From: Zavarzinella formosa DSM 19928 | Lineage (GTDB): Bacteria > Planctomycetota > Planctomycetia > Gemmatales > Gemmataceae | Assembly: GCF_000255705.1 (NCBI RefSeq) | Contig: NZ_JH636443.1 | Span: forward strand, 87,524-151,523 | Direction: 5' to 3' | Length of the DNA stretch: 64,000 bases | In this document: positions 10,929 through 19,949 of the stretch, piece by piece | How positions within the stretch are numbered: position 1 is the stretch's first letter | Layout: each line of letters begins with the position of its first letter | Notes under the pieces: generated by a model | Seen by the model: the letters and a program-made list of their open reading frames with translations, nothing else | Told to the model about the DNA's origin: nothing | Database searches by the model: none | Position numbers and translations under genes: made by a program

Positions 10929-11068
10929 TTCCAACTTCCAAGTTTCAAGTTCCAAGTTGTCAAAGGCGTTTGTGCCGGAACTTGAAACTTGGAACTCGAA
11001 ACTTGAAACATCCAAGTTGTCAAAGGCGTTTGTGCCGGAACTTGGAACTTGAAACTTGGAACTCGAAA
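10929..11068. repeat. Compound repeat F: inverted arms plus a 60-bp-period direct repeat, between argD and argF
   Basis: A 34-nt sequence occurs exactly twice (10951-10984 and 11011-11044, period 60). The segment 10929-10958 is the reverse complement of 11039-11068 at 27 of 30 positions, and a related unit is found in the middle (about 10978-11009). All arms are made of AAGTTTCAAGTTCC / GGAACTTGAAACTT units, and the identical 18-nt loop GTCAAAGGCGTTTGTGCC is present twice. It begins one base after the argD stop and ends 34 bp before argF. It can fold as one long hairpin or two tandem hairpins. Confidence 0.93.
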
Positions 11069-11102
11069 CTTTTCCGACCCGAACGCGATTGAAGTCAACC
11101 TC

Positions 11103-12014
11103 ATGCGGCACTTTCTCACGGTCATCGATCACTCGCCGGAAGTCCTTCGACATCTTCTCGACGAGGCCCGTCGCCTCAAGGCCGAGATCGCCCGCGGCCA
11201 GTTCGCGGAGACTTACAAGAACAAGATTGTCGGCTTGGTGTTCGAGAAACCGTCTCTGCGAACCCGCGTCAGCTTCGAGGCCGGCGTCGCTCAACTCGGC
11301 GGCACCAGTTTGTTTCAAGCCGGCGGCGAGGTCGGCTTGGGTGTCCGGGAATCGCTGGCGGACTTCGCCCGCACGATGTCCCAGTTTGTCAACGTGATCA
11401 TCTTGAGGGTGTTCAAGCACACCACGGTGGTCGGCGTGGCCGAGGCGTCGAAAGTTCCCGTCGTCAACGGCCTCTCGGATACGTCGCACCCCTGTCAGGC
11501 GATGGCCGATCTCCAGACGATGGAAGAATGCTTCGGCGACCTGAAAGGCCGCACGCTGACCTTCATCGGCGACGGCAACAACGTCGCCCGCTCGCTGGCC
11601 GTGGCCTGCGGCAAACTCGGGGTAAAGTTTATCCTGTCGTGCCCGCCGGGTTATGGCTTCCCCGCCGATTTCGCGGAGCGATACCGCAAGAGCGTCGGGG
11701 GCCAGCTTCCCCCCGAGATCCGCGATCCGGCCGAGGCCGTGCGGAATACCGACGTGATTTACACGGACGTCTGGACCAGCATGGGCCAGGAAGCCGAACG
11801 CGAGCAACGCCTGCGCGAGTTCGCCGCTTATCAAGTAAACGGCGCCCTGTTGAAGAAGGCCCCGAAACACGCCAAAGTGCTGCACTGCCTCCCCGCCCAC
11901 CGGGACGAGGAAATCACCAACGACGTGATCGAAGGCCCCGCCTCCGTTGTCTTCCAACAAGCCGGCAACCGAATGCACGCCCAGAAGGCGATTTTGGAAT
12001 GGTTGTTGGGATAA
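11103..12014 (+). CDS. argF: Ornithine carbamoyltransferase
   Basis: ArgF condenses ornithine with carbamoyl phosphate to citrulline. The carbamoyl-phosphate site is FEKPSLRTRVSFEAG (here the usual S-T-R-T-R loop is S-L-R-T-R), the second signature is LSDTSHPCQAMADLQTM, the GDGNNVARSLA loop follows, and the ornithine-binding HCLPAHRDEEI is near the C-terminus. Length is 303 aa. The start at ATG 11103 (MRHFLTVIDHSPE) excludes an upstream frame that would be translated through the repeat. It completes the argB-argD-argF cluster. Confidence 0.95.
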   Translation: MRHFLTVIDHSPEVLRHLLDEARRLKAEIARGQFAETYKNKIVGLVFEKPSLRTRVSFEAGVAQLGGTSLFQAGGEVGLGVRESLADFARTMSQFVNVIILRVFKHTTVVGVAEASKVPVVNGLSDTSHPCQAMADLQTMEECFGDLKGRTLTFIGDGNNVARSLAVACGKLGVKFILSCPPGYGFPADFAERYRKSVGGQLPPEIRDPAEAVRNTDVIYTDVWTSMGQEAEREQRLREFAAYQVNGALLKKAPKHAKVLHCLPAHRDEEITNDVIEGPASVVFQQAGNRMHAQKAILEWLLG

Positions 12015-12083
12015 GGCGGGACCGCTTCGCGGTTGGGGTTTAGGGTTTGGTAGGCGACGACATGAAGTTGCCCGGTTGCAATT

Positions 12084-12782
12084 CTACTTTTTTTCTTTGC
12101 GATCTTTGTCATCATCGGAATCGAGTATGCGTCGCATGCTTGCCTGAAATTCGCTTAGTTGAGAATGAGAATTTTTCTCACCCACACTATTTCCGTTTCC
12201 TTCATCGTGGTAGTCATACTGGTCTGGCATGAGGAACGTAATGGTATGCATCCCGCCACATCTCAAGCATTGTTTTTGAGTTGCCATTCTTCTGCGGGGA
12301 ATTACATCTGCATCAAAGAACGCACTGGTACTTGAGCCACAATAGGCGCAGGGAAAATGTTCGTGAGAAGCGAAAGAAAGGGGCAATCCCACAAACAAAA
12401 CGAACATCTCAACAGACAGGATCGCAAAAATCACGCTCGTAGAACTAAAGTATGAAAAAATCAGTATCGCCAGAATGCCTATGCCCAGCAAAACTATCAA
12501 CCCCTTCTGCAAGTAAAACCTGAATTTGCTCACCCTGACTACGAGCGTGCCTTTGTCCGATATAATTGGAGAGACTGCGAGCGTCGCCCAAACCAACGCC
12601 AAAACCCAGCCAATGAACATAAAGCCAAGAAAAAGATTGACCAGAAAAATTGGGAGGCAGTTCCGTCGGCCTCGCCAGACGGCGACTATCGTTGGAAAGA
12701 AATAGACAGGCAAGATAATTGCCCAAACATATATGCTTAGGGCTAATATGTCCGCTTTGAGTTCGGCGAGATCGAAGTTCAT
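12084..12782 (-). CDS. Superinfection-immunity-like membrane protein with C-terminal zinc ribbon
   Basis: A 232-aa protein. The first half matches the pattern of the Imm/superinfection immunity family: a hydrophobic segment ending YFFPTIVAVWRGRRN, then IFLVNLFLGFMFIGWVLALVWA. Two more membrane segments follow (about residues 90-140). The C-terminal half has CAYCGSS and CLRCGG pairs about 30 residues apart, probably a zinc ribbon, and a charged tail ending SDDDKDRKEKK. In phage T4 the short Imm protein blocks DNA entry by later phages; cellular homologues are mostly uncharacterised. The gene is clearly richer in A+T than its neighbours, which suggests transfer. It is convergent with argF. Confidence 0.72.
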   Translation of the reverse strand: MNFDLAELKADILALSIYVWAIILPVYFFPTIVAVWRGRRNCLPIFLVNLFLGFMFIGWVLALVWATLAVSPIISDKGTLVVRVSKFRFYLQKGLIVLLGIGILAILIFSYFSSTSVIFAILSVEMFVLFVGLPLSFASHEHFPCAYCGSSTSAFFDADVIPRRRMATQKQCLRCGGMHTITFLMPDQYDYHDEGNGNSVGEKNSHSQLSEFQASMRRILDSDDDKDRKEKK

Positions 12783-12864
12783 TAAATATCCTGTTTTTCG
12801 ATTTAAGATAGCAATGAAACACGAGGGATTTATACCGCAAGCTCGCCGGGGACGCCGAGCGACG

Positions 12865-13281
12865 CTAACTGCAAAACCTGTTCTGTGGCGAGGGTCTCGC
12901 TTTAGCGACTGATTCGGTTAATGTCAAACACCAACCCGGAAGTTGATTTATTCTATCAGTGGCCTCCCAATCCGGAAGCCGCGAGCCCGCACAATCACAC
13001 TCGTCTACCCCGCAAAAGGCGACCATCTTCACCAATAGCGAAAGGCAATCGCCAGAGTGTGTCAGGCATTCGGCTCCGTGACCGAAACACCCCAACTGTT
13101 CCAATTGCCACCGGGCCGCCTCGGCGAGTTCCCCGTCTTCGACTTCCCACACTCTGCCGGGCGAGTCCCCTCATGACACCATCGTCAAGGCCGCCACCAG
13201 TTGCCCCAACTTCGGTTCAGGTTGCGCGAGCCGCAGTTCCACCAGAATCTCCAACAATTCGTTCGTGGCTGTCGCGTTCAT
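12865..13281 (-). pseudogene. Small planctomycete-type gene interrupted by an in-frame TGA (probable pseudogene)
   Basis: From ATG 13281 the frame reads MNATATNELLEILVELRLAQ and on to LVAALTMVS, stops at TGA 13171-13173, and continues in the same frame with GDSPGRVWEVEDGELAEAA and RWQLEQL. The reading across the stop looks like one continuous small protein of the kind planctomycetes carry in several copies (a helical half followed by a W-x-V/L-E-D half). The part after the second half turns Cys-rich and probably no longer codes. Either a nonsense mutation inactivated it or only the first 36 residues are made. The rest of 12783-13425 shows no other gene. Confidence 0.5.
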
Positions 13282-13425
13282 GGCAGTTTCTCCTCCACCG
13301 TCAGTTGATTTACGCAACCGCTGATCAACCATCAGCGTAACCGCCTTGATGGCTGATGTCAAACTTGACACGCCTCGCGCCGCCGGTTACCTTCTGTTCA
13401 TACCCATCACATCCGGGGCCGTCTC

Positions 13426-14736
13426 ATGTCGCGCCTGTCTCTCGCAACCCAGCGTCGGCTTTTTGGCTGGGGCATCCCGATCCCTATTGTTGCCATCGCC
13501 CTTTGGGTCTGGTCGCCGGGGCTGCCCGTTTTCTTTGGGCCGTCCGCGCGGGCGGCTGACATCCAGGCGGGCCGGGAATTGTTTGAACACGAGTGGGCCG
13601 CCAATGACCCGTTGGCCCACGGCGACGGACTTGGGCCGGTGTTCAACGCCAAATCGTGCGCCGCCTGCCATTTCCAAGGCGGGCTTGGCGGAGGAGGCTC
13701 TTTGGCGAACAACGCCGTTGGCTACGAGATTTTTCCCCGGCCCAACGACCCGGAATTCCACACCGGCACGATCCATGCGTTTAGCATTGATTCCACGTCC
13801 AAGGAATCGCTCGCGGCCCTCAAGAGCGTGTACCCGATTGTGCGCGGGCGTAGTGTTCAGCGGATGGAGGGATGCGCGCCCGAAACGGTCCCGGACTTCG
13901 ACCCGGTCCGCACACAGACCGTGCAGGCAACCGCGTTGTTCGGGGCCGGATGGATCGACTTGATCTCCGACAAGGCGATTTACAACAACCAACGGAACCG
14001 CCGGGCGAGCACCGTGGCCCGCGAGTTCCAACTTGATTTCACTTCCGTTCCCGTCGGCCGGGTGCCGACGACGGACGACGGCCGGGTCGGCAAGTTTGGC
14101 TGGAAGGGGCAGACGGCCAGCCTGTCGGAATTCGTCTCCGCCGCCTGTGCCAACGAACTCGGCCTCGGCACCCCGACCGTCCGGCAGGCAACGCCGCTGC
14201 GTGGCTCGGCCTCGGACGTGGAACCAGACTTGGATCGCAAACAGGTCAAGGCGTTGGTGGCATTCGTGAAGACGCTGCCGAAACCGGAAGAGATCCCGTC
14301 AAACGCGGCGGCCGCCCACGGCAAAGATTTGTTTAAAACCGTCGGATGTGCGGCCTGCCATACCCCGGACTTGGGGGGCGTGAAGGGCGTCTACAGCGAC
14401 TTCTTGCTCTACACGCTCGACAATCCCAACCCGTCCGGAGGGGGATACGGTTCGGACCCGCCCCGCCTCCTCAATCTGCCGCCACGACCGGAAGACAAAC
14501 CAAAGCCGGAAGAGTGGAAGACCCCGCCGCTGTGGGGGGTGGCCGACTCGGCTCCCTACTTCCACGACGGGGCATCCCCCACGTTGGCGTCAGCGATCAG
14601 CCGACACCAAGGCGACGCGGCCACGGTCACGAAGGCTTACCAAGCCCTGAACACCGACGATCAGGCCGCCGTCATCGCATTCCTGAACACGCTCCGTGCC
14701 CCGAAGGACGTGCCGCCGGTCCGGCCGAGGCAGTAA
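13426..14736 (+). CDS. Di-heme oxidoreductase-like c-type cytochrome (DUF1111 / thiol oxidoreductase type)
   Basis: A 436-aa exported protein with an N-terminal membrane anchor or signal (about residues 15-32). Two CAACH heme c motifs are present at residues 78-82 and 308-312. The flow ELFEHEW, DGLGPVFNAKSCAACHFQGG, VGRFGWKGQ-like VGKFGWKGQTASLSEF and WKTPPLWGVADSAPYFHDG is that of the DUF1111 family, related to cytochrome c peroxidases. These proteins are usually found with imelysin-type metal uptake proteins; none is adjacent here. It would act in the periplasm; the electron donor is unknown. Confidence 0.88.
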   Translation: MSRLSLATQRRLFGWGIPIPIVAIALWVWSPGLPVFFGPSARAADIQAGRELFEHEWAANDPLAHGDGLGPVFNAKSCAACHFQGGLGGGGSLANNAVGYEIFPRPNDPEFHTGTIHAFSIDSTSKESLAALKSVYPIVRGRSVQRMEGCAPETVPDFDPVRTQTVQATALFGAGWIDLISDKAIYNNQRNRRASTVAREFQLDFTSVPVGRVPTTDDGRVGKFGWKGQTASLSEFVSAACANELGLGTPTVRQATPLRGSASDVEPDLDRKQVKALVAFVKTLPKPEEIPSNAAAAHGKDLFKTVGCAACHTPDLGGVKGVYSDFLLYTLDNPNPSGGGYGSDPPRLLNLPPRPEDKPKPEEWKTPPLWGVADSAPYFHDGASPTLASAISRHQGDAATVTKAYQALNTDDQAAVIAFLNTLRAPKDVPPVRPRQ

Positions 14737-14838
14737 GTTGTGGCATGTGATCCCGGTTTGGGCTTCAAGACGAGGAAATCGTCAACGATCTAATCGAAAG
14801 CTATTGTCTTCAATCCATTGATTGAATTTCGATTCCAA

Positions 14839-15069
14839 TCAATGTTCCGGGGAAAATTTATTCGCGTCCGCATCTTTGCCGCTCCCAATGACTTTGGCAG
14901 CCATCGGTGATGTGGTGGTCGCATCGCCGAAAGCCAATCCCTGAATCGGTTTTGTTCGTTTCGGTCGCCCATGACGGTCTCCAGAACCGGGAGAAATCAC
15001 CGAGGTGGTGAATTCTTGAAGCGGCGAAAAGCCTTCCAGAAACGTTTCGGCCTGATTGTTTTCAATCAT
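14839..15069 (-). CDS. Hypothetical protein, 76 aa
   Basis: A short, unrecognised protein starting at ATG 15069 with a good GAGGAG ribosome site upstream. The first 20 residues (MIENNQAETFLEGFSPLQEF) look helical or amphipathic; the rest is low in hydrophobics and rich in Gly, Ser and Lys, so probably disordered. It follows the DUF6941 gene by 21 bp on the same strand and is likely cotranscribed with it. No function can be proposed. Confidence 0.55.
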   Translation of the reverse strand: MIENNQAETFLEGFSPLQEFTTSVISPGSGDRHGRPKRTKPIQGLAFGDATTTSPMAAKVIGSGKDADANKFSPEH

Positions 15070-15090
15070 TGCTGCTCCTCTAAGCCTCAC

Positions 15091-15468
15091 TCATCGAAGC
15101 ATAACCCGAGTGTCACACACCCATTGATTGTCGCAGAAAAGCTCCACCACATACAGTCCGGGTTTTTCAAAACGACATCCCTCGATGGAGCAGGCAAGAT
15201 GAACGATCATCATTCGATCCGGGAACTTCAATATTCTCGTCTCTGTTGTCCATATCAATTCATCCGTCTCCAAAAAGCGGATGTCAAAGAAAAATGGCAC
15301 ATCTCCCAAACTATCGGTTAGTTGGGCATAAACACAGAATCGTTCATGGATGTGTGGATAACCAGACTTTGGACGAATACCATTGAAAGCACCCAGCAAA
15401 TCAATTTTTCCGTCAGCTTGGCTGACACAGCGATCACACAAGAGAATTGATTTTGCAGTTGGAATCAT
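15091..15468 (-). CDS. DUF6941-like protein
   Basis: A 125-aa soluble beta-rich protein. The opening TAKSILLCDRCV, followed by ADGKIDLLGAFNGI and FCVYAQLTDSLGDV, fits the planctomycete and verrucomicrobial DUF6941 group, whose members start with a SILLCD motif and contain YxxLTD. ATG at 15468 is chosen over an upstream GTG at 15477. The C-terminal PGLYVVELFCDNQWVCDTRVMLR looks like an Ig-like or C2-like beta edge. Function unknown. Base composition is more AT-rich than the flanking genes. Confidence 0.68.
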   Translation of the reverse strand: MIPTAKSILLCDRCVSQADGKIDLLGAFNGIRPKSGYPHIHERFCVYAQLTDSLGDVPFFFDIRFLETDELIWTTETRILKFPDRMMIVHLACSIEGCRFEKPGLYVVELFCDNQWVCDTRVMLR

Positions 15469-15643
15469 CGGCGACACTCCGATTTTCCGGACGCATCATG
15501 GCCGGAAAGTTGAGTGAAATGATATGTGAAATCGATTGTTTTGACGGTGTCATCCGATTTGAAAGCGTTTGCCCGGCCAATTTCGGAACAACCGCGATCA
15601 TTCGTCCCCGCAGACTCTATCTTCGATACCCTCAACTCCGGCT

Positions 15644-17533
15644 TCAAGCCACCGTATCGGCGAATTCCGAGGTGGTGGCTTGCGACACCGGGGCGGGCGG
15701 CCGATCAAGCACTTCGCGGACTTTGCGGGAGAGCATTGACAAAGTGAACGGCTTGGGCAGGAAGTCGCATTCCAGTTGAATCACGCCGTTTCGCACGATG
15801 GCGTCGTTCGTGTAGCCAGACATGAAGATCACCCGCAGGTTCGGGTATTCGGCGAGCATCCGGGATCGCAGATCGCTGCCGCTCATGCCGGGCATCACCA
15901 CGTCGGACACCATCAGGTCGATGAGCCCGCGATGGGCGGCGGCCACCCGCAGGGCCTCGGCGCCGTTGGCCGCCTGCAACACTCGATAGCCCTTCGCCAG
16001 CAGTGATTGCACCGTGAGCGAGCGGACGCCATCCTCATCCTCGACGACGAGAATGGTTTCTTCGCCGCCTCGGCTTTCGTCTTTGACGGGCGTGAAGCGG
16101 GAGCGGGAGTGGTCCTCGCAGACCGGGAAATACAAGCGGAACGTCGTTCCCTTGCCCGGCTTGCTGCTCACCTCAATGTGGCCCTTGCTGGCTTCGACGA
16201 TGCCGTAGGCCATCGCCATGCCAAGGCCCGTTCCCTTGCCCACGGGTTTGGTGGTGAAGAACGGCTCGAACAGGCGTTCCATCGTGGCCTTGTCCATGCC
16301 GTGCCCGGTGTCCCGGACGGACACCCGGACATAAGAGCCGGGCCGGAGTTGCGGCGTCTGGCGGGTGAAGTCTTCGTCCAGATACACTTCCCGCGTTTCG
16401 ATCGACAGATTCCCCCCCTGCGGCATCGCGTCGCGGGCATTGACCGCCAGGTTCATCAACACTTGTTCGACTTGTCCCGCGTCAACGCGAACCGAGCCGA
16501 TCTCGGCAGGCATGTCGGTGGTCAGTTGGATGTCTTCGCCGATGAGTCTCTGGAGCATCCGCACGAGGTTCCGCACGAGTTCGTTCATGCAAAGAATCTT
16601 TGGCTGCAGCACCGTTTTGCGGCTGAAGGCCAGCAATTGCTGCGTGAGATTCGCGGCCCGTTCTCCGGCTTTGTGAATCTCATCGACGAGCGGCTTGCCT
16701 TCCTCGCTGACATCGCCGCCAAGGTGCAGCAACTCGCAGCAGCCGTTGATGACTGTCAACAGGTTGTTGAAGTCGTGGGCCACGCCCCCAGCCAGATGGC
16801 CGACGGCATCCATCTTCTGGGCCTGCCGGAGTTGTTCCTCCAACTTTTTGAAGACGGAGATGTCCGTCATCACCACCACGAAATGTGTGTGGCGACCCGA
16901 ATCAGTGATCGGCGCCAAGCTCAGGGAGTTCCAGAAATTGGACCCGTCTTTCCGGTGGCTCAGCGTTTCGACGAGGCAGGGTTTGGCCGTCCGCAGGGCC
17001 TCGCGAATGGCGGCGACGGTCTGCGGGCTGGTGTCCTTGCCGTGAAGAAAATCAATGCTTTTGCCAAGGATTTCTTCGCGGGAGTAACCCGTGAGCGAGG
17101 TGAACCGCTCGTTCGCGTAGATGATCGGATTGCCGGTCTTGTGCGGATCGGTGATGATGACGCCCTGAAGCAGCGCGTCGAAGGCCCGAACCTGGAGGTT
17201 GGTTTCTTCCTCCAAGAGTCGGCTCTCGGTCAGTTCCCGGTTGAGTTCCGCGTTGGCCCGCGCGAACTCCTGCAGCCGTCGCGAACTGGCGTCGTAGGCC
17301 CGGCGTTCGGCCGCGATTCGCTCCCGCCGGGTGAGGGCCAGGAGTTGATAAGCCAGGACACAAACGAGAATCAGGATCACCAAGAAATTGGGGAACGGCA
17401 CCGGCCCCCAACCATTGATGGCCACCAAGACAACGGCCGCCCCGGCAATGATGAACATCGGGCGGATGATTGGCGAAATCGTCAAGGATCGAATCACGGG
17501 GGGTGTCTGTCTCACGAACGTCGCATCCTGCAT
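15644..17533 (-). CDS. Hybrid sensor histidine kinase with PAS and receiver domains
   Basis: A 629-aa membrane-bound hybrid kinase. Two membrane segments lie at about residues 22-40 and 47-67, followed by a coiled stretch to about 112, a PAS/LOV-like domain about 115-230 ([21 protein letters not shown]), HisKA with H253 in [11 protein letters not shown], HATPase with N at [11 protein letters not shown] and [15 protein letters not shown], and a receiver about 493-610 with phosphoacceptor D544 in VSDVVMPGM. The PAS core has [10 protein letters not shown] rather than the GRNCRFLQ flavin motif, so it is not a photosensory LOV domain. The receiver may serve as a phosphorelay sink. No cognate regulator is adjacent. 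Confidence 0.94.
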   Translation of the reverse strand: MQDATFVRQTPPVIRSLTISPIIRPMFIIAGAAVVLVAINGWGPVPFPNFLVILILVCVLAYQLLALTRRERIAAERRAYDASSRRLQEFARANAELNRELTESRLLEEETNLQVRAFDALLQGVIITDPHKTGNPIIYANERFTSLTGYSREEILGKSIDFLHGKDTSPQTVAAIREALRTAKPCLVETLSHRKDGSNFWNSLSLAPITDSGRHTHFVVVMTDISVFKKLEEQLRQAQKMDAVGHLAGGVAHDFNNLLTVINGCCELLHLGGDVSEEGKPLVDEIHKAGERAANLTQQLLAFSRKTVLQPKILCMNELVRNLVRMLQRLIGEDIQLTTDMPAEIGSVRVDAGQVEQVLMNLAVNARDAMPQGGNLSIETREVYLDEDFTRQTPQLRPGSYVRVSVRDTGHGMDKATMERLFEPFFTTKPVGKGTGLGMAMAYGIVEASKGHIEVSSKPGKGTTFRLYFPVCEDHSRSRFTPVKDESRGGEETILVVEDEDGVRSLTVQSLLAKGYRVLQAANGAEALRVAAAHRGLIDLMVSDVVMPGMSGSDLRSRMLAEYPNLRVIFMSGYTNDAIVRNGVIQLECDFLPKPFTLSMLSRKVREVLDRPPAPVSQATTSEFADTVA

Positions 17534-17741
17534 GTTCGTCTCTCTGGGGTAAAAAGCGGCTCTGTCCCTAATGCGGAATTATGGCTTCTGTTTTGTCCAG
17601 AGAGAATGATGAAGACGGCGGGCGCGGGATGAATAATTGCGACCAGACCGGAAATCTGATGTCTCGTGTGTGAATTTGGCCATTTGCGAGGCCGATTGGG
17701 TTTCTCAGCATCAAGACGAAAATAACCAAGGAGTTTCAATC

Positions 17742-18539
17742 ATGAATGAGCAATCACCGGCCCCCGAATTGATCCGGCGGGCGGCGGCCATGCTGGCGAC
17801 TTCCAAACGGGTGGCCGTCCTTACCGGGGCCGGTGTCTCGGCCGAAAGCGGTGTCCCCACCTTCCGAGCCTCCGATGGCTTGTGGGAAGGCCATCGCATT
17901 GAGGAAGTGGCCACCCCGGAGGGTTATGCCCGGAACCCGGAACTGGTCTGGACGTTCTACAACGCCCGCCGGGCCAACGTCGCCACCGTGAAGCCGAACC
18001 CCGGCCACGAAGCCCTCGCGACATTGGAGAACCATTTCGGGGACAATTTCACCATCATCACCCAGAACGTGGATGGATTGCATCAACAAGCCGGAAGCAA
18101 AAACGTGCTGGAGGTCCACGGCAGTCTTCGCCGCACACGCTGCGTGAACTGTGGCCAGATCGCGGATCGCGGGTTGGAAGTCCTCTCCAACCGGCCGGAG
18201 TGCCAGTCCTGCGGCCGGGCCGTCCGACCGGACATCGTCTGGTTCGGTGAAACGCTTCCCCCGGACATCTGGCGAAAGGCCCAGGAAGCCGCCGAGGAAT
18301 GCGACACTCTGATCGTGGTCGGCACCAGCGCCGTGGTCTACCCGGCCGCCGGTCTGATCGGCATGGTGAAACGCCGCATCGAATGGGGCTCCCGCCCGGC
18401 GGGCGACGTGATCGAGGTGAACATCCAACCCTCGGAGGCCGCCAGCCACGCGGATGTGGGAATCTACGCCCCCTCGGGGGTGGTGTTGCCGTTGATCGTG
18501 GAGAAGTTCCGGGAGTTGACGGGCGGTTCGCGGAAGTGA
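17742..18539 (+). CDS. SIR2-family NAD-dependent protein deacylase (sirtuin)
   Basis: A 265-aa cytoplasmic sirtuin. It has the NAD-binding GAGVSAESGVPTFR, the TQNVDGLHQQAG segment, the catalytic-His region VLEVHGSLRRTRC, zinc ligands CVNCG and CQSCG, and VWFGETLPPD. The FGETLP and the Y/R-type acyl pocket positions fit class III/CobB-like bacterial enzymes that remove acetyl or succinyl groups. The ATG at 17742 is preceded by AAGGAG; the earlier in-frame start at 17637 is rejected. It is divergent from the histidine kinase. Confidence 0.93.
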   Translation: MNEQSPAPELIRRAAAMLATSKRVAVLTGAGVSAESGVPTFRASDGLWEGHRIEEVATPEGYARNPELVWTFYNARRANVATVKPNPGHEALATLENHFGDNFTIITQNVDGLHQQAGSKNVLEVHGSLRRTRCVNCGQIADRGLEVLSNRPECQSCGRAVRPDIVWFGETLPPDIWRKAQEAAEECDTLIVVGTSAVVYPAAGLIGMVKRRIEWGSRPAGDVIEVNIQPSEAASHADVGIYAPSGVVLPLIVEKFRELTGGSRK

Positions 18540-18619
18540 ATCGGGCATCTGGCGGTGACTTTCCGCTGATGAAAAATTCCTGGCTGATTCCCGCCGCCTG
18601 ATCGGTTATCATCGTGCCC

Positions 18620-19933
18620 ATGAACCGACGTGCTTTTCTCACCACCGCCCCGGCGATGGCCGTGATTCCGGCCATCAGCCCCAGCCTTGCCTCGGCGCAA
18701 GATCTCTCCCTCTCGCAGCCTCCCAAACGTAGCCAGCCGGCGAAGAAACATCTGGCCGTCATCACCACGGTCTACGGCTATCTCTCCCATGCCTATCACA
18801 TCGCCGGCCGATTCATCAACGGTTATCAACGGAACGGCCAGCACCATTTCCCGGCGTCCGATATTGCCTCGATGTGTGTCGAGCAGATTGGCCCGAAGGA
18901 TTTGAGTGTCGGCATCGCCAAAACAAACGGCATCCGGCATTGCAAGACCGTCGAAGACGCCCTCACCCTCGGCACCGGGAAACTGGCCGTCGATGGCGTT
19001 CTTCTCATCGCGGAACACGGCAATTACCCGTACAACCCGAAGGGGCAGAAACTTTACCCGCGATACGAACTCTTCCAGCAAGTCGTGAAGGTGTTTGCCG
19101 ATTCGGGTCGCGTGGTTCCGGTGTTTAACGACAAACATCTCTCGTATGACCGCAAGAAGGGTTTCGAGATGGTGGCCACCGCGAAGAAGATGGGCTTCCC
19201 CCTGCTCGCGGGCTCCAGCCTCCCGGTGACCTGGCGTCGGCCGGAAATCGAAATCCCCCTCGGCAAGAAGATCAACGAGGCGATGGTCGTCGGCCCCGGC
19301 GAACTGGAGATTTACGGCATCCACCAATTAGAACCGCTACAGGCGATGGTCGAACGCCGCACAGATGGCCAGCAGGGTGTGAAGCGGGTCGAATATCTCG
19401 AAGGCGAGGCCGTGTGGAAGGCCGGCGACGACAAACGCTGGTCATGGGAATTGCTGGAAAGCTGCCTCGGCCGAAGCCAGTCCCGCAATGTCGGCGATCC
19501 CAAGGAGAATTGCAAACACTTCACGTCCCCGCCGGCATGGGGTTACAGCCTTCCTTCCCCGCGGGCCTTCCTGATCGAATACCGGGACGGCCTCAAGGCC
19601 ACCGTCTTGCAACTCGACGGCCATGTCAGCGACATGACTTTTGCCGCCCATGTCGACGGTGAGAAGAAGCCCGCCAGCACGCTGTTCTGGCTTCCCCCGC
19701 CTCCCGGCGCCGCGTTTTTGGAAGCCCTCGCCATCCATGCGGAAACGATGATGGACACCGGCAAATCACCCTTGCCCGTCGAGCGAACGATGCTGACCGG
19801 CGGCATCCTCGATTGGGTGCTGGAATCACGGGTGCAAAAGAAACCGCTGGAAACCCCGGACTTGGATGTGACCTACTCCCCGCCGAAGGACTCGGGCTTT
19901 ATGCGCGGGGACTATGTGACCAACCCCGGATAA
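18620..19933 (+). CDS. Exported protein with Tat signal, planctomycete-type, unknown function
   Basis: A 437-aa protein opening MNRRAFLTTAPAMAVIPA, a twin-arginine signal. The mature part has HLAVITTVYGYLSHAYHIAGRF and GVLLIAEHGNYPYNPKGQKLYPRYELF, then VVPVFNDKHLSYD, a pattern I associate with planctomycete proteins that lack a named family; the opening recalls a nucleotide- or sugar-binding Rossmann fold like Gfo/Idh enzymes but lacks GxGxxG. No catalytic residues can be assigned. GTG at 18614 is an alternative start. The gene is followed by hairpin B and then another secreted hydrolase. Confidence 0.75.
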   Translation: MNRRAFLTTAPAMAVIPAISPSLASAQDLSLSQPPKRSQPAKKHLAVITTVYGYLSHAYHIAGRFINGYQRNGQHHFPASDIASMCVEQIGPKDLSVGIAKTNGIRHCKTVEDALTLGTGKLAVDGVLLIAEHGNYPYNPKGQKLYPRYELFQQVVKVFADSGRVVPVFNDKHLSYDRKKGFEMVATAKKMGFPLLAGSSLPVTWRRPEIEIPLGKKINEAMVVGPGELEIYGIHQLEPLQAMVERRTDGQQGVKRVEYLEGEAVWKAGDDKRWSWELLESCLGRSQSRNVGDPKENCKHFTSPPAWGYSLPSPRAFLIEYRDGLKATVLQLDGHVSDMTFAAHVDGEKKPASTLFWLPPPPGAAFLEALAIHAETMMDTGKSPLPVERTMLTGGILDWVLESRVQKKPLETPDLDVTYSPPKDSGFMRGDYVTNPG

Positions 19934-19949
19934 ACCCGGAGAAAAGAAT

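Noticed and set aside
10951-11044. Exact 34-nt direct repeat with 60-nt period, CRISPR-like at first sight
   Set aside because: Only two copies, the spacer is itself made of the same AAGTTTCAAGTTCC units, and no cas gene is in the window; it fits a duplicated hairpin.
13171-13173. Selenocysteine codon in the interrupted small gene
   Set aside because: No SECIS-like stem was noticed just after the TGA and the local sequence gives no redox motif.
17052-17200. LOV photosensor in the histidine kinase PAS domain
   Set aside because: The domain has [10 protein letters not shown] and HGKDTSP but lacks the GRNCRFLQ cysteine motif needed for flavin adduct formation.
16007-17632. Plus-strand open frame of 541 codons opposite the histidine kinase
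   Set aside because: The kinase on the minus strand has a complete domain set; the opposite frame is an artefact of high GC with many Arg and His residues and no recognisable fold.
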